Positions 17,499 to 27,509 of a DNA stretch of 28,508 nucleotides are shown here, piece after piece; within the stretch, counting starts at the first letter, position 1, and each line of letters starts with the position of its first letter. Under the pieces are notes generated by a model. That model saw only the letters and a list, made by a program, of their open reading frames with translations, did not search any database and was not told the DNA's origin. The stretch is taken from contig BFEA01000090.1 of NCBI GenBank assembly GCA_003427395.1, forward strand, positions 3,357,074-3,385,581, read 5' to 3'. Origin of the DNA: Chara braunii. Lineage: Eukaryota; Streptophyta; Charophyceae; Charales; Characeae. The position numbers and the translations under genes are program-made.

Positions 17499-19506
17499 AC
17501 CGCAATCTCATCCTTGCCAAAGGAGGAGCTTACCCACCTCGCCAACCTGGTGGGGGGATGGTACATCAACCACGAGACACAGGATGTCTCTCAATACATT
17601 GAGACTACTGTGGACGAAGAAGCCAACTGCATTGAAATCAGACCGAATGATACTATCCAAGCAGTGGAGGAAGACTTCCTCAAAACGATGGGGGTCGCAA
17701 TACTTTTCCAGGGGGAGGCAAAGAATTTGAGGAACGATAAGAAAATAGATTTGATCCGTTCACTTGAAGACACGCTGCTACCTGAAGACAAACTCATGTC
17801 TCATAGGGGCCTGATACACATTGAGAGCAAAGCACATGTCACCTACATCGCAAAATACCCCGAAATAGTCGAATGGATGATCACGAAAGGGTTCAAACTA
17901 TTTGTGGATAAAACTAAGACTTACAAAATCCTCTTTCATCTATGGATGTCTCGGGCAGATTGGATTCAACACGGGGAAGAAGAAAAAAGGAAGATTTACT
18001 GGGTAACGATAATCAGATTTCCCATTAATGCTTCCTTTTACATTAAGTCTGATATTGAACAGATCATGGGGAAAGTCATCACGGAATATGATATCATTAG
18101 GGACCCGATTGATCCCAGATTAGGCAACCTGAAGTTTGGCCTCCACCCAAAGGCAGAGGCTAAATATGTCAGGACCATCAAAGTCTTCACCGACAAGGAG
18201 CACCTGATAGGAGATTTGGTGAACAACAACCACCCATGGTGCAAAGGGTGCAACCGGTACATCAGATCATCGGAAGAGCGCCTCTGCACTGAGGGGGTGA
18301 CTGGTAATGACCTGGCAAAGCCAGTACCAGCAATCCCACCGTCGGGACAAGGTTCTACCTCCTTGGGGAAGGGGACGATCCCAACCCCTGGTCCCTTCCC
18401 ACCAACGAGATTGAATCCATACGGCCCCCGAAGCAACGCTCCATCACCTCAAGACAAAGGTCAATCATCACACTCATTCCATTGGTTGAATCCTCTTCTC
18501 CAGCCTCCACAGGCGGCAGGAAGAGGACAACAAGGACAGGGTAGAGGCAAACCACAGTCCCAGGGTCGGGGCAAAAGCCACCTTGATAAAACCACTCACA
18601 ATCCAACAGCCGCTGGCCCGGCGGCGGCTACATCTGCACATGTACTCAAGTCACTAACGGGCAGCAGCTTAATGAAATGGGTACAAAAGGTCCAAGAGTG
18701 GAAATATCCTAGCTTTGAGTCGACTTCTAACGATGGTAATGCATCTAGCTCAGAGATTGACACTTCACTAGGAGACAACAAAACCCCTGAGGGGCCTCTG
18801 GTTCCAGGTACCACCACTGTCGCTACCAGTGCAGGGAGTGGTGAGGCAAGCAGTGCCATTACAACCGGATGGAATGTCCAGGGCCTTGGCACGACTATGG
18901 TGATGGACATGAACTTCAGATACGATGCAATAAAGCGCACCAAGCCACTGGAGTTGGATGACAACCATTTTGAATCCCGAGGACCCTCTGGGACTCAGCA
19001 GGTTGGGCATAACAACCGCAAAGAATCCAGCGTGGCTATTCCCCTTATCTTCAAATCAACGAGCCAAGGTTCGTTTCTCCTTCTGCAAATAAACGAATAT
19101 GGAGGCTACAATATTGCATATGGCTCCCTGCAATCTCCACCAGACCCAGTTACAATGCTGAAACTGGATATGGAGCTGGTTCAGAATAGATTCGCTGTCA
19201 GGCCTATCCCGAACCAACATCTACTCAATTTTATCAAAGTCGGCGCTTCAAGAAAAATCTACACTTTGCATGCTCTGTGCCTCAACGCCGCAGCCATCCC
19301 TGATGTGGATCCCGCAAAGGCTGCAGAAGGCCCCTTTGAGCTGGTTCAAGGCCAGCAGCGACGAGCGTATCATCCCATTTTCGGGAGACGACATAAGAGG
19401 GGAGCTAATCACGGAAATCAACGAAATGCTTCAGGGCGAGCTTAAGCTCTTCTCTCGCCACTTCGCAAAGTTGATCAGAACCGCTGTGGACCAGGCGGTC
19501 ATCTAG
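17499..19506 (+). pseudogene. LINE B ORF1 (RNA-binding / gag-like protein)
   Basis: A 640-codon open frame. Residues about 130-240 (ILFHLWMSRADW, IYWVTIIRFPI, IIRDPIDPRLG) resemble the DUF4283-type region of plant LINE ORF1 proteins. Then follows WCKGCNRYIRSSEERLC, a C-x2-C ... C zinc-knuckle-like motif, and a Gln/Gly/Pro/Arg-rich disordered part (GRGQQGQGRGKPQSQGRGK). ORF1 proteins of LINEs coat the RNA. There is no ATG near the N-terminus: the frame opens after a TGA at 17496 and the first in-frame ATG is at about 17688. At the C-terminus the frame at 19270-19506 (FSGDDIRGELITEINEML ... to TAG/TAA) looks more protein-like than the one ending at 19445, so I suspect a frameshift near 19340. 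Confidence 0.65.
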
Positions 19507-19594
19507 GATGCCAGCTCAAGAGCTAAGGTAGCAAGACTTAGTGCAGAAGCAGTCTCAGGCGCCATCCAACCCAAGGCACCGTCCGTTGTTGCGG

Positions 19595-20368
19595 ATGGCG
19601 TCTAGAGTTAAGAAAGCGTCATGGAACGTCCGTGGGTTAGTAGACGGTAATGGGAAACACAGAAGGGCACGACTTAAAAGTTGGATTCATCAAAGCAAGT
19701 CCTAGATAATTTTACTTTAGGAAATCAAGCTCAACAATGACAGACTGACAGAGCTTGGGAGCTGGTGGACCGACCCACATGCCTGGTCCCCAACAGATGG
19801 CACAAAGGGCGGCACAACAATCATAATCCATAGTTCCCTGACCAAACCGGTTTCTGAGGTAGAAACATATCAGGTAGGTAGATGAGTTAAATTGTCCTGT
19901 CTAATTGGCGACCAAATTTGGTGCATTTGCTCAGTGTATGCACCTGCAGATCGTGCTTCAAAAATTGATTTTTTTCGCTCTCTACAAGATGTCATTCCCC
20001 ACACCGAGTACCTGGTGGTAAGGGGTGACTGGAACACAGTCCCTAACGAAGGGATGGACTCATCCACGGTTTTTTTTCATCCTGCGGAGTCATGGACCCT
20101 GAATGAGTTGGCCGCGGATAAGGGTCTATTTGATCCTTTTCGACTCCTCCGCCCCCAAATGCAAATGTTTTCATGGTTCTCAACACCCTCAAGTGAGAAC
20201 GACATAACCGTGCGACGGAGGCTAGACATTATCTTTGTCAGTGAACAAATATTACAGCCAGTACTTCGAGCCGAAATTACCGTCGCTGACCCCCTGTCCG
20301 ACCATAAGCCAGTTTCCCTAATCGTTTATGAAGCTACCGGTTTGGTTAAACGCAGAGAGACTTTCTAA
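19595..20368 (+). pseudogene. LINE B ORF2 N-terminus: APE-type endonuclease
   Basis: This domain nicks target DNA to prime reverse transcription. It starts at ATG 19595, 89 bp after the likely ORF1 end. Motifs in order: KASWNVRGL, EIKLNNDRL (where the family has QETK), GGTTIIIH, ICSVYAPAD, VRGDWNTVPNEG, RLDIIFVS and LSDHKPVSL: the metal-binding and catalytic series of APE-like LINE endonucleases. In-frame stops at 19703 (TAG), 19718 (TAG, in the place of the Gln before ExK) and 19883 (TGA) disable it. The frame closes at 20366-20368, where ORF2 should continue. Confidence 0.85.
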
Positions 20369-20900
20369 CTGAATATGCAAATCATGGATGATAAAGATAT
20401 GACTGAATGGACATGAAACTTCTGGGGAAAATGGAGAAACTCGACCTCGCTCTTCCCAGATCCAGGGGAATGACTAGATAAGGGGTTACACCTTATGTCG
20501 GCCTCTCTCCAACTGATCTCAAGAGTTAAGGCCATAAATAGAAGATATGAAGAGAGAAAACTGAAAAGAAATATTAAAAAAGCAGAACGACAACTTGGCT
20601 ATAATACTTTTCAGATTCTTACTGGCTAGCGAGACACAATCAATGGCTACAAGAGTGGCAAGACTTACAAATAAAGAAACATGAATGTTGGGCTAAATTT
20701 AAAATGATGGACAATATTCTTACAAGGGATAACATGAACGAAACTACCTTCAAGGTCGTACAAGATAAGAGGAAGTCAATGAACAATCATTCACGACAGA
20801 AAAAGACCCATCTATCTCATTGGTAGCTCCAGACATGGAACACATGCTCTGGGGCTCCACCAACAGGATACTCACAGCCATATAGGAGACTGACCTAGAT
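20369..20900 (+). pseudogene. LINE B ORF2 linker, decayed
   Basis: No open frame survives, but LINE-like pieces can be read between stops: DKDMTEW, FWGKWRN, LISRVKAINRRYEERKLKR (the Lys/Arg-rich helix between endonuclease and RT). It bridges the two recognised domains. Confidence 0.6.
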
Positions 20901-21870
20901 CAACCAATTTCTTTCACTGAACTCATGGCGGCAATGCGAAGCATGGCCAAGGGTAAATGTCCTGGTCCCAACGGTTTCCCAATAGAATTTTATAAGAAGT
21001 TTTGAAACCTGCTAGGACCAGACCTCCTCAGGGTTTTGAACAATGCTCTACACGATAAACCGCTGGGCACTTTTACTTCAGAAGGGGTCATTACCCTCCT
21101 CTACAAAAAGGAAGACAGATCCGATGTACGGAACTATCGACCGATCTCACTTTCAAATGTCTCAGCCAAAATCCTAGCTAAAACCCTTGCTAGAAGACTA
21201 ACACCACTCATGACCAGGCTGGTAGCCCCAGATTAGTCTGGTTTTATATCGGGTAGGCTGGTTTTGAATAATGTAATGATGAATTGATGATATCACAATC
21301 CCTCGACCTCATCAAGATGAGGAACTTCAACAACGTGGTTATTCTTATAGACTTTGAGAAAACCTATGACCACGCCAATTGGAACTTTGTACAAGAAGTG
21401 ATGAAACGAATAGGTATATGCCCTAACCTGAGGAAATGGGTCTATGGACTGTACTGTGGGTCGCATGGTAGAGTGGTAATCAATGGCCTCTTATCCAGCT
21501 CTTTCACAGTCAGCACATAATTGAGACAAGAGTGCCCCCTTGCCCCCTCCCTCTTCGTAATACAGTTGGAGGTATTGCTGAATATGATTCAAGCTCACAA
21601 GGGGTACAAGGGTCTAAAGATAAACCCGAACTATGAACTGAGAGTGTCCGCCCTGGGGGACGATTTCTCGGCCATATCAGAAAACACAGTTGCCTCTTTG
21701 ACAACTCTGAAAGATTGCTTGTCCGTTTACGAAGACGCCTCAGAAATGAAAGTTAGCTGGAGTAAATCCACAGTCTTAACTACAGAAGGGACTAATCTCG
21801 CAGTGGACTTGGGTATGAAGGTTATCCAAAGCTCTGACTTAGAACATTGTGACAAACTATTTTCTGTAAT
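20901..21870 (+). pseudogene. LINE B ORF2 reverse transcriptase, interrupted at 3' side
   Basis: RT motifs are visible in order: AMRSMAKGKCPGPNGFPIEFYKKF, GVITLLYKKEDRSDVRNYRPISL, FISGR, ILIDFEKTYDHANW (first catalytic Asp, codon 21350), LRQECPLAPSLF, and SALGDDFSAIS (catalytic Asp pair at about 21659-21664), then VSWSKSTVL. The usual YADD box reads LGDD here: the Asp pair is kept but the Tyr and Ala are changed. Stops, and a frameshift near 21280, break the frame. After DKLFSV (about 21868) the sequence leaves the LINE; the expected YLGxxLG continuation appears 2.55 kb further on. Confidence 0.85.
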
Positions 21871-22581
21871 CGCGCGACTTTCTGCGCGGAGCTACATGGG
21901 GGAATGCGGCGGGTCGAAGGGGTGTGCTGTGGAAAGATGGGTGGGGTGGGCTAGTTGCATGGATGCCCTCGTTTCTTTTTGTTTCTATTGAAAGTTATCG
22001 AATCGATGTCCGGAACATCCCGTAACGACGGTTGGATGGTTGCGCCATGACGGGCGCAATAAATAATTGTACCATAGTTTCTTTCTTGTTCTGCTGTGAG
22101 CACAGGGAATCTCGGCGCGATCATCACGCGGGAATATCATTGTTGAATTTTTAACTGATGTCGAGCCCCCACGGACTCTCGGAATCGATTTTCTTTTCGG
22201 AATTTTCTTTTGCAATTAGAACTTAGACTAGGAATTTATGGACTCTGAATTTTGTCGCACGGTGTTCGCAAGCTTTTTGTTGCACGGAGAACTGGGTTCT
22301 GACTGGATGGCGCCTTTAATCTTGTGCAACTGTCATTTTTGGCGGGCGCGATCGTAACTGTAATCCTTCTTCTTTCTTGGTTTTCCTATGTTGCCCACCT
22401 CCTTCTTCTTCTTCTTTCCCGTCTCACATACTCTGTTATAATTGCCCGAAGCGCCTGCATGACCGGATCGATGCGTGGAGTGTGGCTACGACCCCCACGC
22501 CACCGCCTGGCCATGCAGACGTAGGCAATTCCTCTCTTCTCTTCTTGACCATCTGGGCTTAATCCCGCAACTTTCGCGCAG

Positions 22582-22598
22582 GCATGCATGCTATAAAT
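22582..22598 (+). promoter_or_regulatory. GCATGCATG (RY-type) box next to a TATA-like box
   Basis: GCATGCATG at 22582-22590 is directly followed by CTATAAATTT. The same 9-mer recurs at 23073-23081 and 23345-23353 in this insertion. In land plants CATGCA elements are bound by B3-domain regulators. Whether they work here is inference. Confidence 0.3.
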
Positions 22599-22887
22599 TT
22601 CGCAAGCGCGATTAATTTGCTCTCTAAGAATTTCGAGGTTAGTGCGATCAGTGAGGGTCGGCTAACGAGCAAGTTTGAAAGGTGAGTGAGTGTGAGAGGT
22701 GGGCGATCCGACGAGCTGGTGTCAGGTATGTGGGGTTGATGTGTGGAGCCACGACGGACTGTGGCGCACGGGCGAACCTGGCTTGCATGCGTGAACCAAG
22801 CGGGGTGACAACTCTGCGTTGATACGTGGAGACAGACTGCCGGTATCGTGGGTGTCGATGCGAGGCGACGGACTGCCCGCAACGGGA

Positions 22888-22911
22888 GCGGAGAGAGAGA
22901 GAGAGAGAAAG
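22888..22911. repeat. (GA)n microsatellite
   Basis: GGAGAGAGAGAGAGAGAAAG, about 8 units. Confidence 0.8.
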
Positions 22912-23398
22912 AAGTGGTGTGGGTGTGGGATAAGGTTATTTTTGTTGTCCCTTTCATTTCCTCTGTCCATTTGTATAATTTTGGATCCAGATATGGTCGA
23001 TTTTACCGCGACCTTCCTTTTTTGACTTCTCTTGCAAATCATCTCGGGTTTTCTTTGTCGTTTACCTTGTATGCATGCATGGAATGAATATGAAGTACCT
23101 TTTGTCAGCGATCTTTCTGTTTTGCAATGCCTGTTTTGTCTCCGTCCCCTATTCGCTTGTGTAAGCAATACGCTCAGATCTCATTGAAAACGCTCGTTAT
23201 GAACGTATGGACTTAAACCGTTAACCTTTGATCACCCAAAGTGTTGCGAGGAGTGGATTGTTTTGTCCCATCTTTCCTGCTTTCCGTCACATGTATGGCA
23301 TGTAATGATCGGTTCGCATCCAACGTAGCAGGGGTAGGATATCTGCATGCATGTTGGACGCGATCGACCCCCAAAACCAATCGGTTGTTTCTCACGTA

Positions 23399-23420
23399 TA
23401 CGCGCGCCGCGGCGCGCGTA
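23399..23420. repeat. perfect 22-bp GC-rich palindrome
   Basis: The 22 bases from TACGCGCG to CGCGCGTA are their own reverse complement, centred on CCGCGG, with no loop. It lies 105 bp upstream of the small reading frame at 23526. Confidence 0.85.
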
Positions 23421-23525
23421 CGACCGCGATCTTGAGGAAACTGAGTCGCTATGTCTGCACTCGCCTGCGTGAGTTAGCCTAAAACTTCGCACGAGGATGC
23501 AGGAGACCGAGCTTTCTAAACAGAT

Positions 23526-23669
23526 ATGGCTGCGGAATTTTCATCTTGGATGTCCGATCATGAGAGCTTGAGGGACTTGGAATACTGCGAATACTGGGAA
23601 AATGAACAACTTAGATGGCGGGGAAATTTAAGAAATCCGGAATTCCCTTGCCTAACAGAAAACGACTGA
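23526..23669 (+). CDS. 47-residue reading frame, unrecognised
   Basis: ATG in a good plant context (purine at -3, G at +4, Met-Ala-Ala start). The product is acidic and aromatic-rich: SSWMSDHESLRDLEY, CEYWENEQLRWRG, ending LTEND. Four Trp in 47 residues and even amino-acid use are not typical of chance AT- or GC-driven frames, but a frame this short can be accidental. It could be a first exon of a captured gene; I see no obvious continuation. No function is proposed. Confidence 0.2.
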   Translation: MAAEFSSWMSDHESLRDLEYCEYWENEQLRWRGNLRNPEFPCLTEND

Positions 23670-24418
23670 TTATGCGCGAGGTATTTTCACTGTGCCATAA
23701 CTAGCGACCCCAGATACCCCGATTACCCGGAAACTTATAACACGCAATATTTCATATCCCTCGGCTTCGTCATTATTACTACCAGTTTCCCTCACTTCCA
23801 TCTCCTCCTCCCATATCACCAACTCACAGTGGTACCGTGGAATTCCATAGCTCGCTACTGGCCCAGCCCGCCGTGCGAGGGTTGTTGGCATCACCGGGTG
23901 CGCCGAGCTTCGGGAACTACCCGACAAACTCGAATCGAAGTTGAGCAGCTATTGCACAGCCTCCGCGTACGGCCCGCCTCGGCGGAATCCGAAGCCTCTT
24001 ACGAGGGGCGCCGACAACTGGCCGAACCGCGCGACCGACCCCGAAGACGAAATCAGCGGCGATGGTGATTCCCCTTTCTTTTCGGCCTTAAAAGTTAAAC
24101 CTGTTGGCAGGGGCAATGTTGTTGGGATTTCGTTCGAGAATGCAAGAGTGTTTAGATCTATCGGTACGGCGATAGCGGGAAAGTGCCCCGGATCCTTAGC
24201 CTGAGATGCACTCCGCATGCCATCTGCCTTATGCTGCACGACATCAGCAACCTCCCTTTTGAGTACACCCTATTTGCGCCTATACCGGGTCCCCCGAAAC
24301 TTGGCACAGGAGATCTCAGTTCCGACCTGGGACTCCACACCCACTTTCCTAAAATCCTTGGCACACCCCCTTTTGCGCACTTCCGGGCCCCCATCCCCCT
24401 CCAATCAGGAAGTCGCGC

Positions 24419-26422
24419 TGGGCGTGAGGTTGGGCGTCGCGGCGTTACCTGGGAGTTTTGGTCTCCTTTGGAGACTGTAGTAACGAACAGACAACAATTC
24501 TTGAGACACATATGAGGGACGCCTGTTCGAAGTATTCCAAAAGCACCAATCTTTCCCTGTTCGGCAGAGCCCTGGTGGCTAATACAGCCATACTTTCCAC
24601 AGGATGGTATATACTGGCCATCAAACCAATATCTACCCCTTCGGCATCATTAATCAGACAATTACTCACCCGTTTCATCTGGAAAGGGGATTTGAACGGT
24701 CCCTCCTGCATCAACAAAGTAGCATGGTGGAAGCTCACAGAAGAAGAAGGGTCAGGGAGGCCTAGGCATCCTGGACCCAGAAAGGCAAAATCACACCCTG
24801 CTCGCTAAGTAGCCGGTAAAACTGCTCACCACCACCGAACCCCACCCATGGATTATAACTGCTCAAGCACTACTAGCAGAGGACTGGGGCCTTAGGGACC
24901 CACAAGCCGTATGGCAATCGTTACTGATGCATCCAATGTTAACCTCAGTCAAGTCACCTACATGGTCCTCCATTCTAAAGGCCTGGAGCCACTTACTGCC
25001 GTACACTCTCTCATCTCCATCAGAGCGCCCACAAATTCTATCTACTTGCTTGTTTGAAAACCAGGAAATCACAGACGGAGCCGGGCACACGTTCTCAGTA
25101 GCCAATAAGCCAGGGAATTTCGGGCGACGCTGGTTGCAGAGAGGGGTATGGCAGATTCGACATCTCTTTGACGAAGACACAGGAAGGTGGCACTCAGCGG
25201 ATACTCTGAGGACACAACTGGGTAACCTTCAGAGAATATCAACATGAGCCATCTCTTTGACGAGGAACACAAGAACCTGCTGATCGATGCTATCTGAGAA
25301 GGCTGGGTCAAAAATTTGAAGGAACCATATCAACAATGGAGAGTCGGCTCATGGTGGCGGCGACGAAGCTGCTCAGAGACAATTTGTCGAGTGGAACCAG
25401 GGGACAACAGACCCACGTGTCAAATAACAAGATGGCGACTGAAGAAAGGACTGTTGTACCGGCAAGGAGAGTCGGAGGAACTACAAGACAAGAATGACTG
25501 GTCTGAGATCAGGGTGTGCGAAGTCATGCAAGGCAACAAGCATAAGTTCTCCCCAGTTCTGGGAGGAACCCCATAGCATTACATGGATTGGAAAGTGGAC
25601 GTGTCCAGGATAGGCTGGTCCATACAGGACCAGTCTGTAGATGGGATGCAGAAACTGATTACAGAATACTCTTCAAAACTGTGGTATACTCTGAGATCCA
25701 AGGCCTCCACGCTCCAGGCTGTGATTTGGAGCAGCTGGAGGAAGAAGACGCAATCCACGAATACTCAGCCCCCCAGCAATGCCTGGGTCGGACTCCCCTT
25801 CTACATCACATTGCTATTGAGTATAACGGAGGTGAAAATGGCAGGTCTGCAATGGCCCCACTCCGCCTCCACACATCTGTTCCAACGGCTGGATGGTGCG
25901 CAGAAAGAGGCATGATAGTTAACACTGCATGCTATGCCTGCCCCAATGAAGCATTGGAGGACTGCAACCACCTCCGGTGGGAATGTGTGGTTGCTAGGGG
26001 CTTCTGGGAATGGCTATCCCGTATGTGGTTCTCTGCCTATGGTCCGGAACCCCTCTCTGGACTAGAGATTTTGTCATTTTTGGTAGCGCCAACAAGGCCC
26101 ATAACGTGGTTATAGGCAACAAATTTCGTACAATTGGTTTTTGGGTCTTGTGGTTTGCAAGACGTGATAGACGGTTTAAAGAAAAGGTGTGGTCAGACTC
26201 CCGTCAGAGAACTATGCTGTTCGGAACAAGTTTAAGTTCGCGGTCCGCAATCTGATGACCACAAATGGAGAAAGACAAGGCCGGGAAGTCCAACTTTGCA
26301 GTTGGCAAAGGAGAACTTCCTCCAGAGATGTAGTAGGACCTTCAAATGGGCTCATTTCTCTCCCCACAACCACCTGGTGGTCACAAGGCATTTGTGGGAC
26401 GAGACAGAGGATGTCCAAATAG
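24419..26422 (+). pseudogene. LINE B ORF2 C-terminal part: RT thumb, linker and zf-RVT
   Basis: This continues the interrupted ORF2. In shifting frames: LGVRLGVAALPGSF, then SKSTNLSLFGRALVANTAILSTGWYILA and RFIWKGDLNGPSCINKVAWWKL (the thumb/connection part with the usual 'L.GR..L' and 'F.W.G'), an Ile/Leu-poor middle, then the zinc finger CYACPNEALEDCNHLRWEC (C-x2-C ... H-x4-C), FWEWLSRMW and KFRTIGFWVLWFARRDR near the end. At least five frame changes and many stops make it non-functional. The last frame ends at TAG 26420-26422. Confidence 0.8.
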
Positions 26423-26615
26423 TGCCCTGATCCTTGTTTTAGTAGTTTTTGCTATCTCTATTTTATTTGTCCAGTGTCTACCTTCTTTCACGAGCTATGC
26501 AATTCTCGGACGCTCGTTTCCAGCTTCAAGCCTATCCTGCGTAACGGCCCCGGGCTCCGGGTTGAGATGTGGAGGGGTTCCCGGCCTCCTTTCGTTCATG
26601 ATTTCAACATGCAAA

Positions 26616-26658
<43 letters not shown>

Positions 26659-26665
26659 AAGAAAA
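26423..26665 (+). other. LINE B 3' UTR and (AAAT)n tail
   Basis: About 190 bp of non-coding sequence with a short CCCGG-GCT-CCGGG stem near 26550, then 12 AAAT units at 26613-26660. A simple-repeat tail instead of pure poly(A) is common in some LINE lineages. Confidence 0.75.
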
Positions 26666-26735
26666 AAATGGCTCGAGGTCAAGCACTGCTTGAGGTCTCT
26701 TGCGGCTCCCCGACGCAGCCTTTCAGCCTCGCTGC

Positions 26736-26983
26736 ACTATACAACACTGTACATGCATTTCGACCATTTCTTCAACCATGTGCATTCGTACAAGTCCAGC
26801 ATGATTTTGAATGTATCCGGTCAACAGGGAGTCCAAATGCACGTAGAGTGTTGTGTAGAGCACTGTACAACAGGATGCATGCATTTCTATGATTTCTTCC
26901 ACCATGTGCATTCTGACGAGTCCAACATTTTGAATGTATCCGGTCCACAGTGAGTCCAAGTGCATGTAGAGTGTTGTGTAGCG
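26736..26983. mobile_element. tandem pair of a ~126-bp foldback unit
   Basis: Units 26736-26861 and 26862-26983 share acatgcatttc / catgcatttct, ttcttc.accatgtgcattc, gagtccaacat / aagtccagcat, ttttgaatgtatccggtc and gtagagtgttgtgtag. Each unit begins with ACT.TACAAC and ends with GTTGTGTAG, so the ends are inverted repeats, and internal atgcattt pairs with aaatgca. It looks like a MITE in tandem, or one element duplicated. Confidence 0.7.
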
Positions 26984-27066
26984 GCGCCAGGCCCTTCCTC
27001 AGGGGAATCTCCGTTATTCTCCGCTCTCATTTCCGCACACTCGAAGATTCCATACACTGCCGCAAT

Positions 27067-27135
27067 TATTATTTATTTATTTATTTATTTATTCATCTAT
27101 TAATTTATTACTTTGTTAATTTATTAATTTATTTG
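27067..27135. repeat. (ATTT)n microsatellite, degenerate
   Basis: Six clean ATTT units, then variants (attaattt, actttgtt). Confidence 0.85.
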
Positions 27136-27173
27136 CAATTTCCGCAATTATCATGAAGGAAGAAGAGGGGCGA

Positions 27174-27327
27174 GGTCCCACTAGCAAAGAGGACTGGACA
27201 AATGTCCTGAATCTGGACGTGTTTTATGCAGAGATGCAGAAAAGCAGTTCGATTTCGACAGTCTGCACCTGTCCACAAACAAGTCCAGATTCAGGTGTTC
27301 AATTCAATCCTCTTTGCTAGAGGATTC
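27174..27327. mobile_element. MITE-G copy 2 (~154 bp)
   Basis: Left end GGTCCCACTAGCAAAGAGGA and right end TCCTCTTTGCTAGAGGATTC are inverted copies; the last bases on the right have diverged. Internally it shares cctgaatctggacg, gcagagatgcagaaaagcag and gtccagattcag with copy 1 in inverted order, so the two copies are in opposite orientation. Confidence 0.8.
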
Positions 27328-27379
27328 GGATCCAAGGAAGAATCTCTAGGGGGGAAAAAAAGACGAACCATAAAGCTAA

Positions 27380-27506
27380 GGGCCATTCAAACTTGTACTT
27401 TTTTACTTACCATGGACGTAATTGCGGTCAGATGCATCCATGTCCGGCCGTAAATTCGATTAAATACATTTAAGATAGAGGTAGTGTGTGTGTGAGTATT
27501 CGCCCC
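27380..27506. mobile_element. Tourist-like MITE-T copy 2, 127 bp, TAA target duplication
   Basis: TAA at 27377-27379 and 27507-27509 flank GGGCCATTCAAACTTGTAC and GTGTGTGAGTATTCGCCCC. Internal ATGGACGTAATTGCGGTC and cagatgcatcca match copy 1 at 10230. Confidence 0.85.
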
Positions 27507-27509
27507 TAA

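Larger units (their letters stand above)
21871..24418. mobile_element. ~2.55-kb insertion of unknown class inside LINE B
   Basis: The flanks join back well: the LINE reading before the break (WSKS ... DKLF) is normally followed after a short interval by YLGxPLG, and LGVRLGVAALPGSF starts at about 24419. GCGCGACTTTCTG at 21872-21884 and CAGGAAGTCGCGC at 24406-24418 are inverted copies with one mismatch, so the insert may have 13-bp terminal inverted repeats. I see no clear target duplication, no poly(A), no transposase and no RT inside. The content is complex DNA with promoter-like motifs, a small reading frame and palindromes. It could be a non-autonomous DNA transposon, a solo LTR or a captured gene segment. 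Confidence 0.55.
17250..26665 (+). mobile_element. LINE B: near full-length non-LTR retrotransposon, split by an insertion
   Basis: The order is ORF1 (about 17499-19506), ORF2 endonuclease (19595-20368), a decayed linker, reverse transcriptase (about 20900-21870), a 2.55-kb foreign insertion, the rest of ORF2 including the zinc finger (24419-26422), a 3' UTR and an (AAAT)n tail at 26613-26660. Without the insertion it is about 6.9 kb, a normal length for plant L1-type LINEs. Its C-terminal protein differs from LINEs A and C, and its tail is (AAAT)n without the 19-nt hairpin, so it is a separate family. Confidence 0.8.

Noticed and set aside
23949-24239. GC-rich 96-codon minus-strand frame that looked like organelle-derived or rRNA-adjacent sequence
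   Set aside because: I could not name any organelle gene or rRNA segment it matches; kept only as part of the unknown insertion.
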